Source: Leptospira sp. (lineage in GTDB: Bacteria; Spirochaetota; Leptospiria; Leptospirales; Leptospiraceae). Taken from it: a stretch of 64,000 bases of DNA. Under the pieces are notes generated by a model that did not search any database, was not told where the DNA came from, and saw only the letters and a program-made list of their open reading frames with translations. The position numbers were made by a program, and so were the translations under genes. The stretch is taken from assembly GCA_016742255.1 (NCBI GenBank), contig JACVCB010000017.1, positions 4,459 through 68,458 on the forward strand, read 5' to 3'. Below are positions 37,349 to 45,558 of the stretch, piece by piece; positions within the stretch are counted from its first letter, which is position 1, and the number at the start of each line of letters is the position of its first letter.

Positions 37349-38254
37349 CTATGATTGGCTTAAATACTGTTTTAAGTCAAATACTTGTTCACAATGGTTA
37401 GCTATGTAATATGATTGCATGTATATAGATTCACCTAACTTTTTTGATATGAAATCAGGTAGGTGTATCCAATAGAATGTGGTTCTATTTGTTTTTTCAT
37501 CCATCGCTCCACAAATGGCACCTACTCCACCCCCTGGTATCGCCAATACTTTTGTGCCAGGAAGTTTCGCAACTCTAGTGACGGAAGCTGTTCGAGAAGT
37601 ATTATAATCTTTGCTTCGATAATAACCAGAAATTTTATAATACCCTTGCAATAATTTTGCTTCATCTCCATATTCACCACCTGGCCATTGTTGTCCTGAA
37701 GAAGAATTTTGAATCGGATTCCCATTTGCATCTGTTTTTTCGTAGGAAACACTTTCAACTTTATTAAACTTCACAGTTACTGGTAAATTTTGATCTGCAT
37801 CTCTTTTTTGAACGTAATTGCGATTACTCTCACTATTAAGATTCACTTTAAAATTCGATTTTTGATCAAGATTCACTTCAACCCATCGATTGTAGTGTAA
37901 ATAAGATCCAGAAAAGTAATCGACAGCAAACCCTATGGGAGCTCCGACAAGGAAAATCAAATTCCATCCAAACAACATATGTATTTCTTTGGTAACTTCA
38001 ATCTCCTTCGGTTCAAATCCATCCTTTTCGATTCTTAACTTATATTGTTTGTTTGGATCTTTTTTGGGTGAATCGATCAAACTTGCACCAAATGTTTCCC
38101 CGATTTTCTCCCCATCTAAATAAATATGACTATCGGCTGGCGCTTTGACAAAAATTACCTGCAACCCATCTTCCCTAGCACTCATTGTAGCACAGTTGTT
38201 AAGTGAAAAAAGGAAAGCAATGAAACTTAAAAGAACTGATACTTTTTGAAACAT
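37349..38254 (-). CDS. PEGA-domain lipoprotein
   Basis: 301 residues from the ATG at 38254, which has GAGG nine bases upstream; the open frame above it lacks support. The signal peptide ends in the lipobox LFSLNNC. Residues 30-90 form a PEGA-type module (VKAPADSHIYLDGEKIGETF, then KYKLRIEKDGFEPKEIEV-like pattern). A hydrophobic segment follows (WNLIFLVGAPIGFAVDYFSG), of the type common in Leptospira PEGA lipoproteins. The C-terminal half is soluble with no known family. Monocistronic. Probably an envelope-facing protein. Confidence 0.75.
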   Translation of the reverse strand: MFQKVSVLLSFIAFLFSLNNCATMSAREDGLQVIFVKAPADSHIYLDGEKIGETFGASLIDSPKKDPNKQYKLRIEKDGFEPKEIEVTKEIHMLFGWNLIFLVGAPIGFAVDYFSGSYLHYNRWVEVNLDQKSNFKVNLNSESNRNYVQKRDADQNLPVTVKFNKVESVSYEKTDANGNPIQNSSSGQQWPGGEYGDEAKLLQGYYKISGYYRSKDYNTSRTASVTRVAKLPGTKVLAIPGGGVGAICGAMDEKTNRTTFYWIHLPDFISKKLGESIYMQSYYIANHCEQVFDLKQYLSQS

Positions 38255-38421
38255 TTTGGAAGACCTCTTATCTACTAAAACTATTGAAAAAATCATAATT
38301 TAGAAATGAGTCAAATGTTTTTCATACAGATTGTTGTTAACGAATCGCGATGGGTTAAAATTAAAATTCTGTTATGCGACTTGATTCAAAATTTGATTTA
38401 AGATGCCAAAATTAAATTAAT

Positions 38422-38691
38422 ATGAAGTCAAGAAAACCGTATACTCATAGTTTGAATTCATTCCCTGTTGGTGAGCTCAAAACTAAATTCTCAAATATAT
38501 TAGAATTGGTGTAAAATAGCGAGGAAGTCGAAAACCAATATGGAAAAAATAAAAAGCCAGTCGCCAATACAGTTCCACTTTCTACAAAAAAATCAGGAAA
38601 ACGAAATTTAAGAATATTGAAAGGAAAATCAAATATTACTTTCTCTAAAAATTTCAAAATGACTGAAGATGAATTACTAAGTTTGAAATGA
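38422..38691 (+). pseudogene. Phd/YefM-type antitoxin gene with an internal stop codon
   Basis: An 89-codon frame from ATG to TGA is interrupted by one TAA at codon 31 (38512-38514). Before it is SFPVGELKTKFSNILELV, the N-terminal fold of Phd-like antitoxins. After it, in the same frame, is EEVENQYGKNKKPVA, then LRILKGKSNI and FSKNFKMTEDELLSLK, the usual C-terminal toxin-binding tail of VapB/Phd proteins. The stop codon ATGA overlaps the toxin start, as in a normal operon. A single base change explains the break. It is unlikely to make full-length protein unless the stop is suppressed or is a sequencing error. Confidence 0.75.
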
Positions 38692-38939
38692 ATTATTTAA
38701 TCGATACAGATTGTATACTTTGGTGTATTTCTGATCCAGAGAAATTGACCAATAATGTATTTAAATTCATAAAAAATTCTAGTAAATTGACTGACTCAAG
38801 ACGTATAACAGCTCGATACTGCATGACGTCAGTGGTTCCGATCACTCACCTCCCCTTCTCAATACCTTCTCTCCTCTACCGTAATAAAATCTATCTGGCT
38901 CAATACCGGCCCACAATAGAACAAACTGATGGTGGATAA
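38688..38939 (+). pseudogene. Truncated PIN-domain (VapC-like) toxin gene
   Basis: The first 33 residues, MNYLIDTDCILWCISDPEKL and on to FKFIKNSSK, match the start of PIN toxins of the LDTHILLW type, including the first catalytic Asp. After about 38790 the similarity stops and the frame runs into unrelated residues that overlap the 3' end of the reverse-strand lipoprotein gene. The remaining acidic residues of the PIN active site are missing, so the toxin is not functional. It looks like a deletion that joined the toxin to flanking DNA. Confidence 0.7.
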
Positions 38940-39512
38940 AATTAGATTCGGTTCCAAAAGATGCCGAAACGATATCCACTTCCCCCTGGTCTCACCTGCT
39001 GTGAGTTTGATTTCTTGGATGCTTTTATTTGTTATCTGAATGGCAGGGCATACCACTTGATCTTCCCTTAAAAATTCACATGTGTTCGAGGTGTAAGGAA
39101 CCGTTGGATTTTTTGGATCATAGGGTTCTCTAAATTGAAAGCCATGATAAATTGTTAGATCACTTGCCTTACAACGAAAGAAGGAAACATCACCATACCG
39201 AAGTTTTGTGATCGCATAATACTCTCCTAGTTTTAGAGGGATCGTTAGGAAAGGATCTGACGGCCGGAGATTCGCAAACTTTTTGATATGGTCTTGCGAT
39301 GAACAATTGTATTCCCCATGGCATCCCTTTGGATCTTGGAATACCTTTGTCTCTACCACTACATAACCATCTCGGATGGAATTATGCCATCGAAAGTATC
39401 CGTAACTTGCGTCAGTCAACACATCTGCTTCCAACGTTTTGGAATCGGAAGTCGAACATTGGAACAGAAGAAGGGTTAGGAGAGAAAAGGAAATGAAGAG
39501 TTTCAAATTCAT
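38859..39512 (-). CDS. Lipoprotein of unknown function
   Basis: 217 residues with a lipoprotein signal, MNLKLFISFSLLTLLLFQC. The mature part has several Cys (GCHGEYNCSS, FFRCKAS, NTCEFLRE, VVCPA), so disulfides in the periplasm or at the surface are likely. I recognise no family. Its 3' end overlaps the truncated toxin remnant. Confidence 0.65.
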   Translation of the reverse strand: MNLKLFISFSLLTLLLFQCSTSDSKTLEADVLTDASYGYFRWHNSIRDGYVVVETKVFQDPKGCHGEYNCSSQDHIKKFANLRPSDPFLTIPLKLGEYYAITKLRYGDVSFFRCKASDLTIYHGFQFREPYDPKNPTVPYTSNTCEFLREDQVVCPAIQITNKSIQEIKLTAGETRGKWISFRHLLEPNLILSTISLFYCGPVLSQIDFITVEERRY

Positions 39513-39561
39513 GTGGTATTGTTTACTTGGACATTCTATTTTTTTTCATACTTTTCTACAT

Positions 39562-39642
39562 CAGCAGACAGGTGCTTCATCACTTTCTAGTGCTGGTTTG
39601 AGCTGCACAGGTTCGTATTCCTTACTTTGTATTGAACAATAG
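39562..39642 (+). pseudogene. 3' remnant of a second DUF1554 gene
   Basis: A 26-residue tail, QQTGASSLSSAGLSCTGSYS then LLCIEQ and a stop, resembles the end of the DUF1554 protein at 36.5-37.2 kb (IVGASSTT... to TNTCNLTNKIVCVEQ). Shared features are GASS, a Cys, and the final C-x-E-Q. No N-terminal part is present nearby, so it is probably a gene remnant. The rest of the 225 bp between the two neighbouring genes shows nothing else. Confidence 0.55.
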
Positions 39643-39737
39643 AATTTCTATTTTGATTGCACCTTAGGGAAAAATCATTGAGCCAAAATTAGAATTTTGG
39701 AACTGGTTGTAGTAGACGAAACCTCTTCCCATTTCCG

Positions 39738-40445
39738 CTACAACCAAGCAAGCACCTGCACTCCTGGTGAATAATGGCATAGGTTTGGATTTCCAAAATT
39801 GCCTAACCCATCGTAGGCCGCATAACGAAGATTTAATTTCATAAATTCCACTTGGAATAATTCCCAAGGTTTGTGGTGCACATCCATTGCTCTTTCCTCT
39901 GGGTTTTTCCCTCTGTACAATGAATACCGTTCCGTAAGCCAAAGTTCTTTGGGAGAGGGAAAGTCGATTCTGTCTTTCTTTAAAAATTCAATTCCAATCT
40001 CACAACGTTTCCCACGCAATGTGTAAGAATCGTTTGTCCGAATGATCGGAGAATGTTGGTATGGTAGTCCCGAAGCCAACCTCGCAAAAATTGTTGGTAG
40101 GATTTTTTCTGCTTCAATACTGAGAAAATACACACCAGGTTTGCCATCACGTGTCACATAGGTACGTAGATTCACTTCATGAAAAGTGGAAAGGAATTGG
40201 ATGGGGAAGGTAAACCTTGGACGTACTCGATCCATAGTAAAGGCAACTACTGATACCCAATGTTCGCCATCAAACTGATCCAATTCCAAATGCCGAGGAA
40301 CAAGTTCTCGTAACCGTTTCCCATTCACTTGGTAATGCAAAAAAATAACTTCGTTCCATTCTTGGTACCAAAACCAGGAAGGGTTAGGAATGGGCCATGG
40401 CCTGTGGCCAACTGTATGTAAGATCGTCTGGATAGGTTCTTTCAT
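39738..40445 (-). CDS. DUF2071/YqjF-family protein
   Basis: 235 residues. It matches the DUF2071 (YqjF-like) layout: an early WNEVIFLHYQVNGKRLRELV, GEHWVSVVAFTMDRVRP, FHEVNLRTYVTRDGKPGVYF, LSIEAEKILPTIFARLASGLP and the late LTERYSLY. Proteins of this family are cytoplasmic and their biochemical role is poorly known. The length is normal and there is no signal. It lies 45 bp downstream of lpdA on the same strand, so the two may share a transcript. Confidence 0.82.
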   Translation of the reverse strand: MKEPIQTILHTVGHRPWPIPNPSWFWYQEWNEVIFLHYQVNGKRLRELVPRHLELDQFDGEHWVSVVAFTMDRVRPRFTFPIQFLSTFHEVNLRTYVTRDGKPGVYFLSIEAEKILPTIFARLASGLPYQHSPIIRTNDSYTLRGKRCEIGIEFLKKDRIDFPSPKELWLTERYSLYRGKNPEERAMDVHHKPWELFQVEFMKLNLRYAAYDGLGNFGNPNLCHYSPGVQVLAWL

Positions 40446-40490
40446 ATAGAATTCACAAGTGGGTGGATTCTAATTCCCTTACACACTCTC

Positions 40491-41918
40491 TTAAATATTA
40501 ATCGCCTCACCAAGTACTGCTGCAGCACTTTCCATAATCCCTTCAGAGAGAGTCGGGTGAGCATGGATGGTATTGGCAAGTTCCCTCACAGTAATTTCCA
40601 TATTGGCACCTAGTGTCAGTTCTGCGATGAGTTCAGTTGCTCCAGGCCCAATGATATGTGCTCCTAAAATTTCACCATGTTTGGCATCGGACACAATTTT
40701 TACCATTCCCGTTGTATCCCCTTGTGCTTGGGCACGTCCACTCGCAGTAAACGGAAATTTACCTACCTTAATGTCGTGTCCCATTGCTTTTGCTTTGTCT
40801 TCACTAAGACCCACACTCGCCACTTCTGGATGGCAGTACGTACAACCTGGTATGTATGCATAATTCAAACGTTGGATTTGGATGTGATGAGGATTTCCCA
40901 TACGAATGGAGATGTCCTCTGCCGCACGAATCCCTTCCGCACTTGCCACATGGGCAAGCGAAGGTGTCGGAATACAATCGCCGATCGCATAAATATGATC
41001 TATGGTGGATCTATAGTTTCCTACATATTCCACAAACCCATTTTTTAATTTCACTCCAATCGCATCGAGGCCAATGGCAGTTGTATTTGGAGTGATCCCC
41101 ACACCCACAATCACCTTATCAAAGTTTAATTTTTCTTTTTTAGCTGAATTTCTGTCAAGTAACGTGAGTTCAACGCCTTTCTCAGAAACAGTTGCTGTCT
41201 CCACACCATAACTCAAATACTGTTCAATCCCTCGTTTTTTAAAACTACGTTCGAGTATCCCAGAGAGTTCTTTGTCCTCATTCGGAAGTAGGTGGTCTTG
41301 GTATTCGATGATGGTGACTTTAGATCCCATACTTGCATAAAAATCAGCAAATTCAACACCAATCGCACCTGCACCGATGATGGCTAAATTGGGAATGACC
41401 TTTGGTTCCACCATGGCTTCTCTTGCAGATAACACTCGTTTGCCGTCAAAAGGTAAAAAAGGTAGGGATTTGTTTTTGGCACCTACAGCCAATATAAAAT
41501 AATCTGCGGTAAGGGATGAAGTTTCACCCGTGTTGGATTTCACCTCTATGGTTTTTGCATTTGTAAAACTTGCTTCACCATTTACCACGGTGACCTTGTT
41601 TTTTTTCATGAGGAACTCAACACCTTTTGCCATTTGGTCTGCCACTGACCGTGAACGTTTGATGATGGCCTCAAAATCGGCTTTGATATTGTCTGCCGAG
41701 ATTCCAAATTTAGATGCTTCTCTTAAATGTTCTAAAACATGTGCACTTTCTAACAATGCTTTGGTGGGAATACAACCCCAATTCAAACAAACTCCACCGA
41801 GTTTGTCGCGTTCGACAACACATGTTTGTAAACCGAGTTGGGCAGCGCGAATAGCAGCGACATAACCACCTGGCCCTCCTCCAATCACGATCACTTGGAA
41901 ATGGTTTGAATTGGACAT
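40491..41918 (-). CDS. lpdA: Dihydrolipoyl dehydrogenase
   Basis: 475 residues. This flavoprotein reoxidises lipoamide of 2-oxo acid dehydrogenases or the glycine cleavage system. It has the FAD loop VIVIGGGPGGYVAAIRAAQL, the redox disulfide GGVCLNWGCIPTK (Cys44, Cys49), the NAD loop AIIGAGAIGVEFADFYASMG, the FAD segment YAIGDCIPTPSLAHVA, and the C-terminal base HAHPTLSE. The length and motif order are typical. GGGAG lies 5 nt before the ATG. Confidence 0.95.
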   Translation of the reverse strand: MSNSNHFQVIVIGGGPGGYVAAIRAAQLGLQTCVVERDKLGGVCLNWGCIPTKALLESAHVLEHLREASKFGISADNIKADFEAIIKRSRSVADQMAKGVEFLMKKNKVTVVNGEASFTNAKTIEVKSNTGETSSLTADYFILAVGAKNKSLPFLPFDGKRVLSAREAMVEPKVIPNLAIIGAGAIGVEFADFYASMGSKVTIIEYQDHLLPNEDKELSGILERSFKKRGIEQYLSYGVETATVSEKGVELTLLDRNSAKKEKLNFDKVIVGVGITPNTTAIGLDAIGVKLKNGFVEYVGNYRSTIDHIYAIGDCIPTPSLAHVASAEGIRAAEDISIRMGNPHHIQIQRLNYAYIPGCTYCHPEVASVGLSEDKAKAMGHDIKVGKFPFTASGRAQAQGDTTGMVKIVSDAKHGEILGAHIIGPGATELIAELTLGANMEITVRELANTIHAHPTLSEGIMESAAAVLGEAINI

Positions 41919-41961
41919 ACGTTCTCCCGATAGAATGAGATACCGTACTAAAAAAAGAAAG

Positions 41962-42702
41962 TCAAGACCTCTTTTTGGCGACGATGAGCATCCTTGCGCC
42001 TGTTTTGATGTACTTTTCTCCGTCGTAATTGCTATACACGTTTAAGATATCAAATTTGTTTTCGTCTAAGAAATTCCTGACTTGTGGGAAATGAAACACT
42101 CGCATGGTATGTTTGTCTTTTAAATCCTTTTGGTTTAAATTATAAACATAATTCACTTCTACGATGGCAATGTCATCTGCCCTTGTTAACCGAAATCCGC
42201 GGTTCCTTCGTATGGATGTTGTCCCTTGTCTTACATTGCTTACAGTGGTGATGGGTTTGCGCTTGATGCGGTGGATGGGATCTGCATTCCAAATTTCCAA
42301 AACAAGTAACCCAGCTTGTTTTAAGTTTTTATAACAATTTCGTAGGAAATTTTGTACCAAATCATCATTTACTAAATAATTAAATGTTCCATACAAACAA
42401 ATCACTCCATCAACAGGTTGTTTGGCGACGTAGTTTTCCATTTTTCCAAGTTCAAAACTACAATGTGGAAATCTTGCTTTTGCAATCTCGAGCATCCGGG
42501 GTGATCCGTCTACTCCATGTGGTTTGAAACCCATCCCTTGTAATTCTTTGATGTGTTCCCCTGTCCCACACCCAATGTCGAGGACAGTATAAATTTTATG
42601 TCGCTTGAATGTTTCTCTTAAGAAAAGGATTTCTTCCGAAAACTTTCGGCCAGGTTCTTCGATGGTAAAATAGTATTCTGCTAATTCGGAATAGAGTTTC
42701 AT
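41962..42702 (-). CDS. Class I SAM-dependent methyltransferase
   Basis: 246 residues. The SAM-binding loop is VLDIGCGTGEHIKELQGMG, then GVDGSPRMLEIAKARFPHC, and the post-I acid and motif IV region GVICLYGTFNYLVNDDLVQ. The C-terminus is beta-rich with NYVYNLNQKDLKDKHTMRVF. The target (small molecule, tRNA or protein) cannot be inferred. It is upstream of lpdA on the same strand, with 43 bp between, and divergent from the GAF/GGDEF-like gene. Confidence 0.85.
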   Translation of the reverse strand: MKLYSELAEYYFTIEEPGRKFSEEILFLRETFKRHKIYTVLDIGCGTGEHIKELQGMGFKPHGVDGSPRMLEIAKARFPHCSFELGKMENYVAKQPVDGVICLYGTFNYLVNDDLVQNFLRNCYKNLKQAGLLVLEIWNADPIHRIKRKPITTVSNVRQGTTSIRRNRGFRLTRADDIAIVEVNYVYNLNQKDLKDKHTMRVFHFPQVRNFLDENKFDILNVYSNYDGEKYIKTGARMLIVAKKRS

Positions 42703-42779
42703 TTGCCCCTAGCGGAAAAGGAAAATCAGTTTAGCGAATCCCCATTTTACCCGTTATATTGAGTAACGGCTAAGGTACC

Positions 42780-43946
42780 ATGAAACGATATACAATTCCT
42801 ATTATTTTTTTTGCCATTGGTGTGACCCTACAAACCCTGTTTTACTTTTCCTGGGTGAGTTTCACTCTTCTCACAGTTTCATGCCTTCTCCTCACTCTCT
42901 TTTTGTACAGTTTGGATTTACAGTCCTTAACCAATTCTCCAGAAACTAGTGCATCAAGCAAAGATGTCTTATCCAATACAAAGGGAAGTCCACTGAACGA
43001 ATCAAAGGAAACTTTTGCTTCGGAAGGAGTTTTTGATACACAAGTTACACAAACGCAGGAAGCCTCCAATGATGTAACAGAAGAACCAAAACCAAAAGAA
43101 ATCTTATGGAAAGTGGACCCTATTTTTTTTGCGAGAGAATCGGTTCGATTGGAAGAACGAAATCTTTTTTGTGATACGGTAAAGGAATTTCCGTTTCCCT
43201 TCACAAGTCCTAAACTCTCTTCCATCCAATATGTATACTTTGATGGAAAAGAATTTAAAGAATGTTACTGGCAAAAGTCAGAAATGTTAGTCGAAACAGA
43301 TGATAATCCTGTTGAATGGAATGAATGGGAAGAAAACCAAATTAGAGAATCTCTACCTGTGATTTCCAAAAACAAACGTAAGTTATATGTTCCATTAACC
43401 ATCAACGCGAATTTATTTGGATTTTTATGTTTTACTTCCAAAGAAAGTTGGTCAAACGAAGACATCCAAGTGTTTTGGGAAGAAACAACCAATTTGTCTG
43501 AAAAAATACTGGCAAAACGTGAATACGCAAAAGTCACCAAACACCCGTTCACAAAACTATATACGGTTTCCCATTTTTACCAAATGGCAAAAGCTTCCTT
43601 TGAGGCTTCTGAAAAAAAGACCTTGGTTTTATTGAAGTTCATTGATACCAATTTCCAATCGGAACTTGCCATCGGACTCAACCATATGGGAATCAAACAA
43701 TCTGTACTTGGCCTTGGTCTTTTCCAATTGGAAGAAGACTTATATGCAGCTCTCATTCCAAACGAACGACTAGAATCTTTTTCTTCTTTTTTCAAACAAT
43801 TCATTGAGGAACTAGACCAATTGGGTTACCCTTCCGAAGTGGCACTAGGTTATTCCAATCCACTCATACCTGATTTAAGGTTTGATGCTTGGATCAAAAA
43901 AGCATATAGTTCTTTAGAAGAGAGTATCCTCTACAACGCAGCTTAA
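42780..43946 (+). CDS. Membrane protein with GAF-like and degenerate GGDEF-like domains
   Basis: 388 residues. Two N-terminal helices (YTIPIIFFAIGVTLQTLFYF and FTLLTVSCLLLTLFLYSL) are followed by a low-complexity linker. A soluble region of GAF type follows (KLYVPLTINANLFGFLCFTS). The C-terminal part starts HPFTKLYTVSHFYQMAKASF, which aligns with the DxLTGLYNRRYF start of GGDEF domains, and ends KKAYSSLEESILYNAA, like the family's final helix. The GGDEF active motif itself is missing, so it probably does not make c-di-GMP; it may only bind or relay a signal. The stop abuts the next ATG with no gap, so they are co-expressed. Confidence 0.55.
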   Translation: MKRYTIPIIFFAIGVTLQTLFYFSWVSFTLLTVSCLLLTLFLYSLDLQSLTNSPETSASSKDVLSNTKGSPLNESKETFASEGVFDTQVTQTQEASNDVTEEPKPKEILWKVDPIFFARESVRLEERNLFCDTVKEFPFPFTSPKLSSIQYVYFDGKEFKECYWQKSEMLVETDDNPVEWNEWEENQIRESLPVISKNKRKLYVPLTINANLFGFLCFTSKESWSNEDIQVFWEETTNLSEKILAKREYAKVTKHPFTKLYTVSHFYQMAKASFEASEKKTLVLLKFIDTNFQSELAIGLNHMGIKQSVLGLGLFQLEEDLYAALIPNERLESFSSFFKQFIEELDQLGYPSEVALGYSNPLIPDLRFDAWIKKAYSSLEESILYNAA

Positions 43947-44462
43947 ATGGATCCACTTATTGATGAAAAATTCATTTTAACGGTTTCACAAGTATTACCG
44001 GACCACTTTTACAAAACCTTACTCGTGTTTGCTGAAAGAGAAGCATATGGTCCTTCCAAAAATGAAGGACTATGTTTCGAAAATTGTACGTTAGTAGAAT
44101 TTGTGGGTGATATCAATGGAAAACTCTATTTAGCACTCGATGGTTATACTAAACTCAAACTTTTACCGAAAATAGCCAAAGCCTTTCAAATTGATCCAAC
44201 TTCTAGAGCCCACTCATCGTCCATCATGATGGAATTTGCCAATCAAATTGCAGGTAAATTGATTACAGAAATGCGTCTTGGTCGTTACGAAATTGATATC
44301 TTGCCACCAGAAAATTTAAATCACAAACTAGTTCCGATTTCACTGGAACACTTCCGCCAATACATTCTCATCTTTAACTTAAAAGACCGACGTGGGGATG
44401 AATACATGGGAAGATTGTATCTGATTTTATTGTTGGAAAAATTTCCCACTCCCCAAAACTAA
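43947..44462 (+). CDS. CheX-like chemotaxis phosphatase-family protein
   Basis: 171 residues. The CheX/CheC/FliY pattern is visible: LVEFVGDINGKLYLALDGYT early in the domain and the catalytic E-x-x-N in MMEFANQIAGKLITEM (Glu96, Asn99), where CheX proteins dephosphorylate CheY-P. Only one E-x-x-N motif is present, as in CheX rather than CheC. The length is near normal. It sits directly after the GGDEF-like gene and 6 bp before the hydrolase gene, so it is in the same operon. It would influence phosphotransfer signalling or motility; this is a family-based inference. Confidence 0.65.
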   Translation: MDPLIDEKFILTVSQVLPDHFYKTLLVFAEREAYGPSKNEGLCFENCTLVEFVGDINGKLYLALDGYTKLKLLPKIAKAFQIDPTSRAHSSSIMMEFANQIAGKLITEMRLGRYEIDILPPENLNHKLVPISLEHFRQYILIFNLKDRRGDEYMGRLYLILLLEKFPTPQN

Positions 44463-44468
44463 AGTCGA

Positions 44469-45506
44469 ATGAAACCCTATGTTTTGGCTCTCCCTCTAAT
44501 TTTGAGTTATGCCGGACTAAAACAAAAAAAATCTCTCGAACGAAAAGAATTCACTTTATCCGAAACAGGTTGTCGTAGTTTTCTTTTTTATCCGAAGTAC
44601 ACTGATCCAACATCCTTACCTGGTGTCTACATCCAACATGGAATGAGTGCCATGGGTATTGATGACCAAAGGATCATCGACTTAGCAGAAAACATCGCAA
44701 GCACTGGGCATAGTGTCATATTACCAGAACTTCCGGAAGTCAAAGGATTAAAAATCGAAGAAACTACCATCTCCAATATTCAAAATTTGATGTTAGAGAT
44801 TTATTCAAACAAACAATTGTTTAACGGTAATGACTTAGGGTATTTATCTGCTAGTTTTTCTGCGGGAATGGGAATCATTGCTGCTTCCAGATCCAATACT
44901 CGTGATAAAATCAAATCGAGTATGCTCATAGGTGGGTATTGTAACTTTTTGGAAGCAGTTCCTTTTGTTTTCTCTCATTACGAAGTAGATCCGTACGCTG
45001 TGTATGTTATTTTATATAATATGCTCCACCGTTTCGAACGAGAACTCGCAGAAGAACTTGAGTCCGTGTATTATGAAGCCGCCCTAGACAATGGACTCAA
45101 ACGAACAGGGCAAAATGCCAAGTCCGAATTGTATTTAAACAAATCTTCGAAACTTGCGAAAGAATTTTTTGACCAAGTCCACAACGATCGAACCTTTCGG
45201 ATCAGTTTGGCCCAACGGGTTTTGGACACAGTTCCCGAAAAAATGCCAGAAAACCTTTCTCCTTTTTACCAATTGGAAATGTTAAGTGGCCCAGTTTCCC
45301 TTCTGCATGGAAAAACAGACCCCGTCATCTCGGCCGAAGAATCGGAAAAACTGGCCCTCCTCCTCAAAGGGAAAGGGATCCCTTATGTCCACAGGACTTC
45401 CACTGCCCTTACCCACGGAGACAGTCTCCCTCTCCATTCCCAAATTTTTGGGGTCCCTGCTCTCTTACAAACTTTTGGAAGTTTTCTGCACTGGTTAGAC
45501 CAATAG
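44469..45506 (+). CDS. Alpha/beta-hydrolase-fold protein
   Basis: 345 residues. It is hydrophobic at the N-terminus (KPYVLALPLILSYAGL), then an oxyanion-type VYIQHGMSAMGIDDQRIID. The nucleophile elbow is YLSASFSAGMGIIAA (S-x-S-A-G). A C-terminal Asp/His pair appears in LLHGKTDPVISAEES and TALTHGDSLP. It is probably a hydrolase anchored at, or secreted across, the inner membrane. No substrate can be named. Third gene of the forward cluster. Confidence 0.72.
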   Translation: MKPYVLALPLILSYAGLKQKKSLERKEFTLSETGCRSFLFYPKYTDPTSLPGVYIQHGMSAMGIDDQRIIDLAENIASTGHSVILPELPEVKGLKIEETTISNIQNLMLEIYSNKQLFNGNDLGYLSASFSAGMGIIAASRSNTRDKIKSSMLIGGYCNFLEAVPFVFSHYEVDPYAVYVILYNMLHRFERELAEELESVYYEAALDNGLKRTGQNAKSELYLNKSSKLAKEFFDQVHNDRTFRISLAQRVLDTVPEKMPENLSPFYQLEMLSGPVSLLHGKTDPVISAEESEKLALLLKGKGIPYVHRTSTALTHGDSLPLHSQIFGVPALLQTFGSFLHWLDQ

Positions 45507-45558
45507 CACTACAGAAATTGTCGATTCTCCTAAAAAACCTGCCGATACTATAGTCAGA

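Noticed and set aside
39664..39942. Reverse-strand open frame inside the DUF2071 gene
   Set aside because: It lies in another frame of a well supported gene and has no own features.
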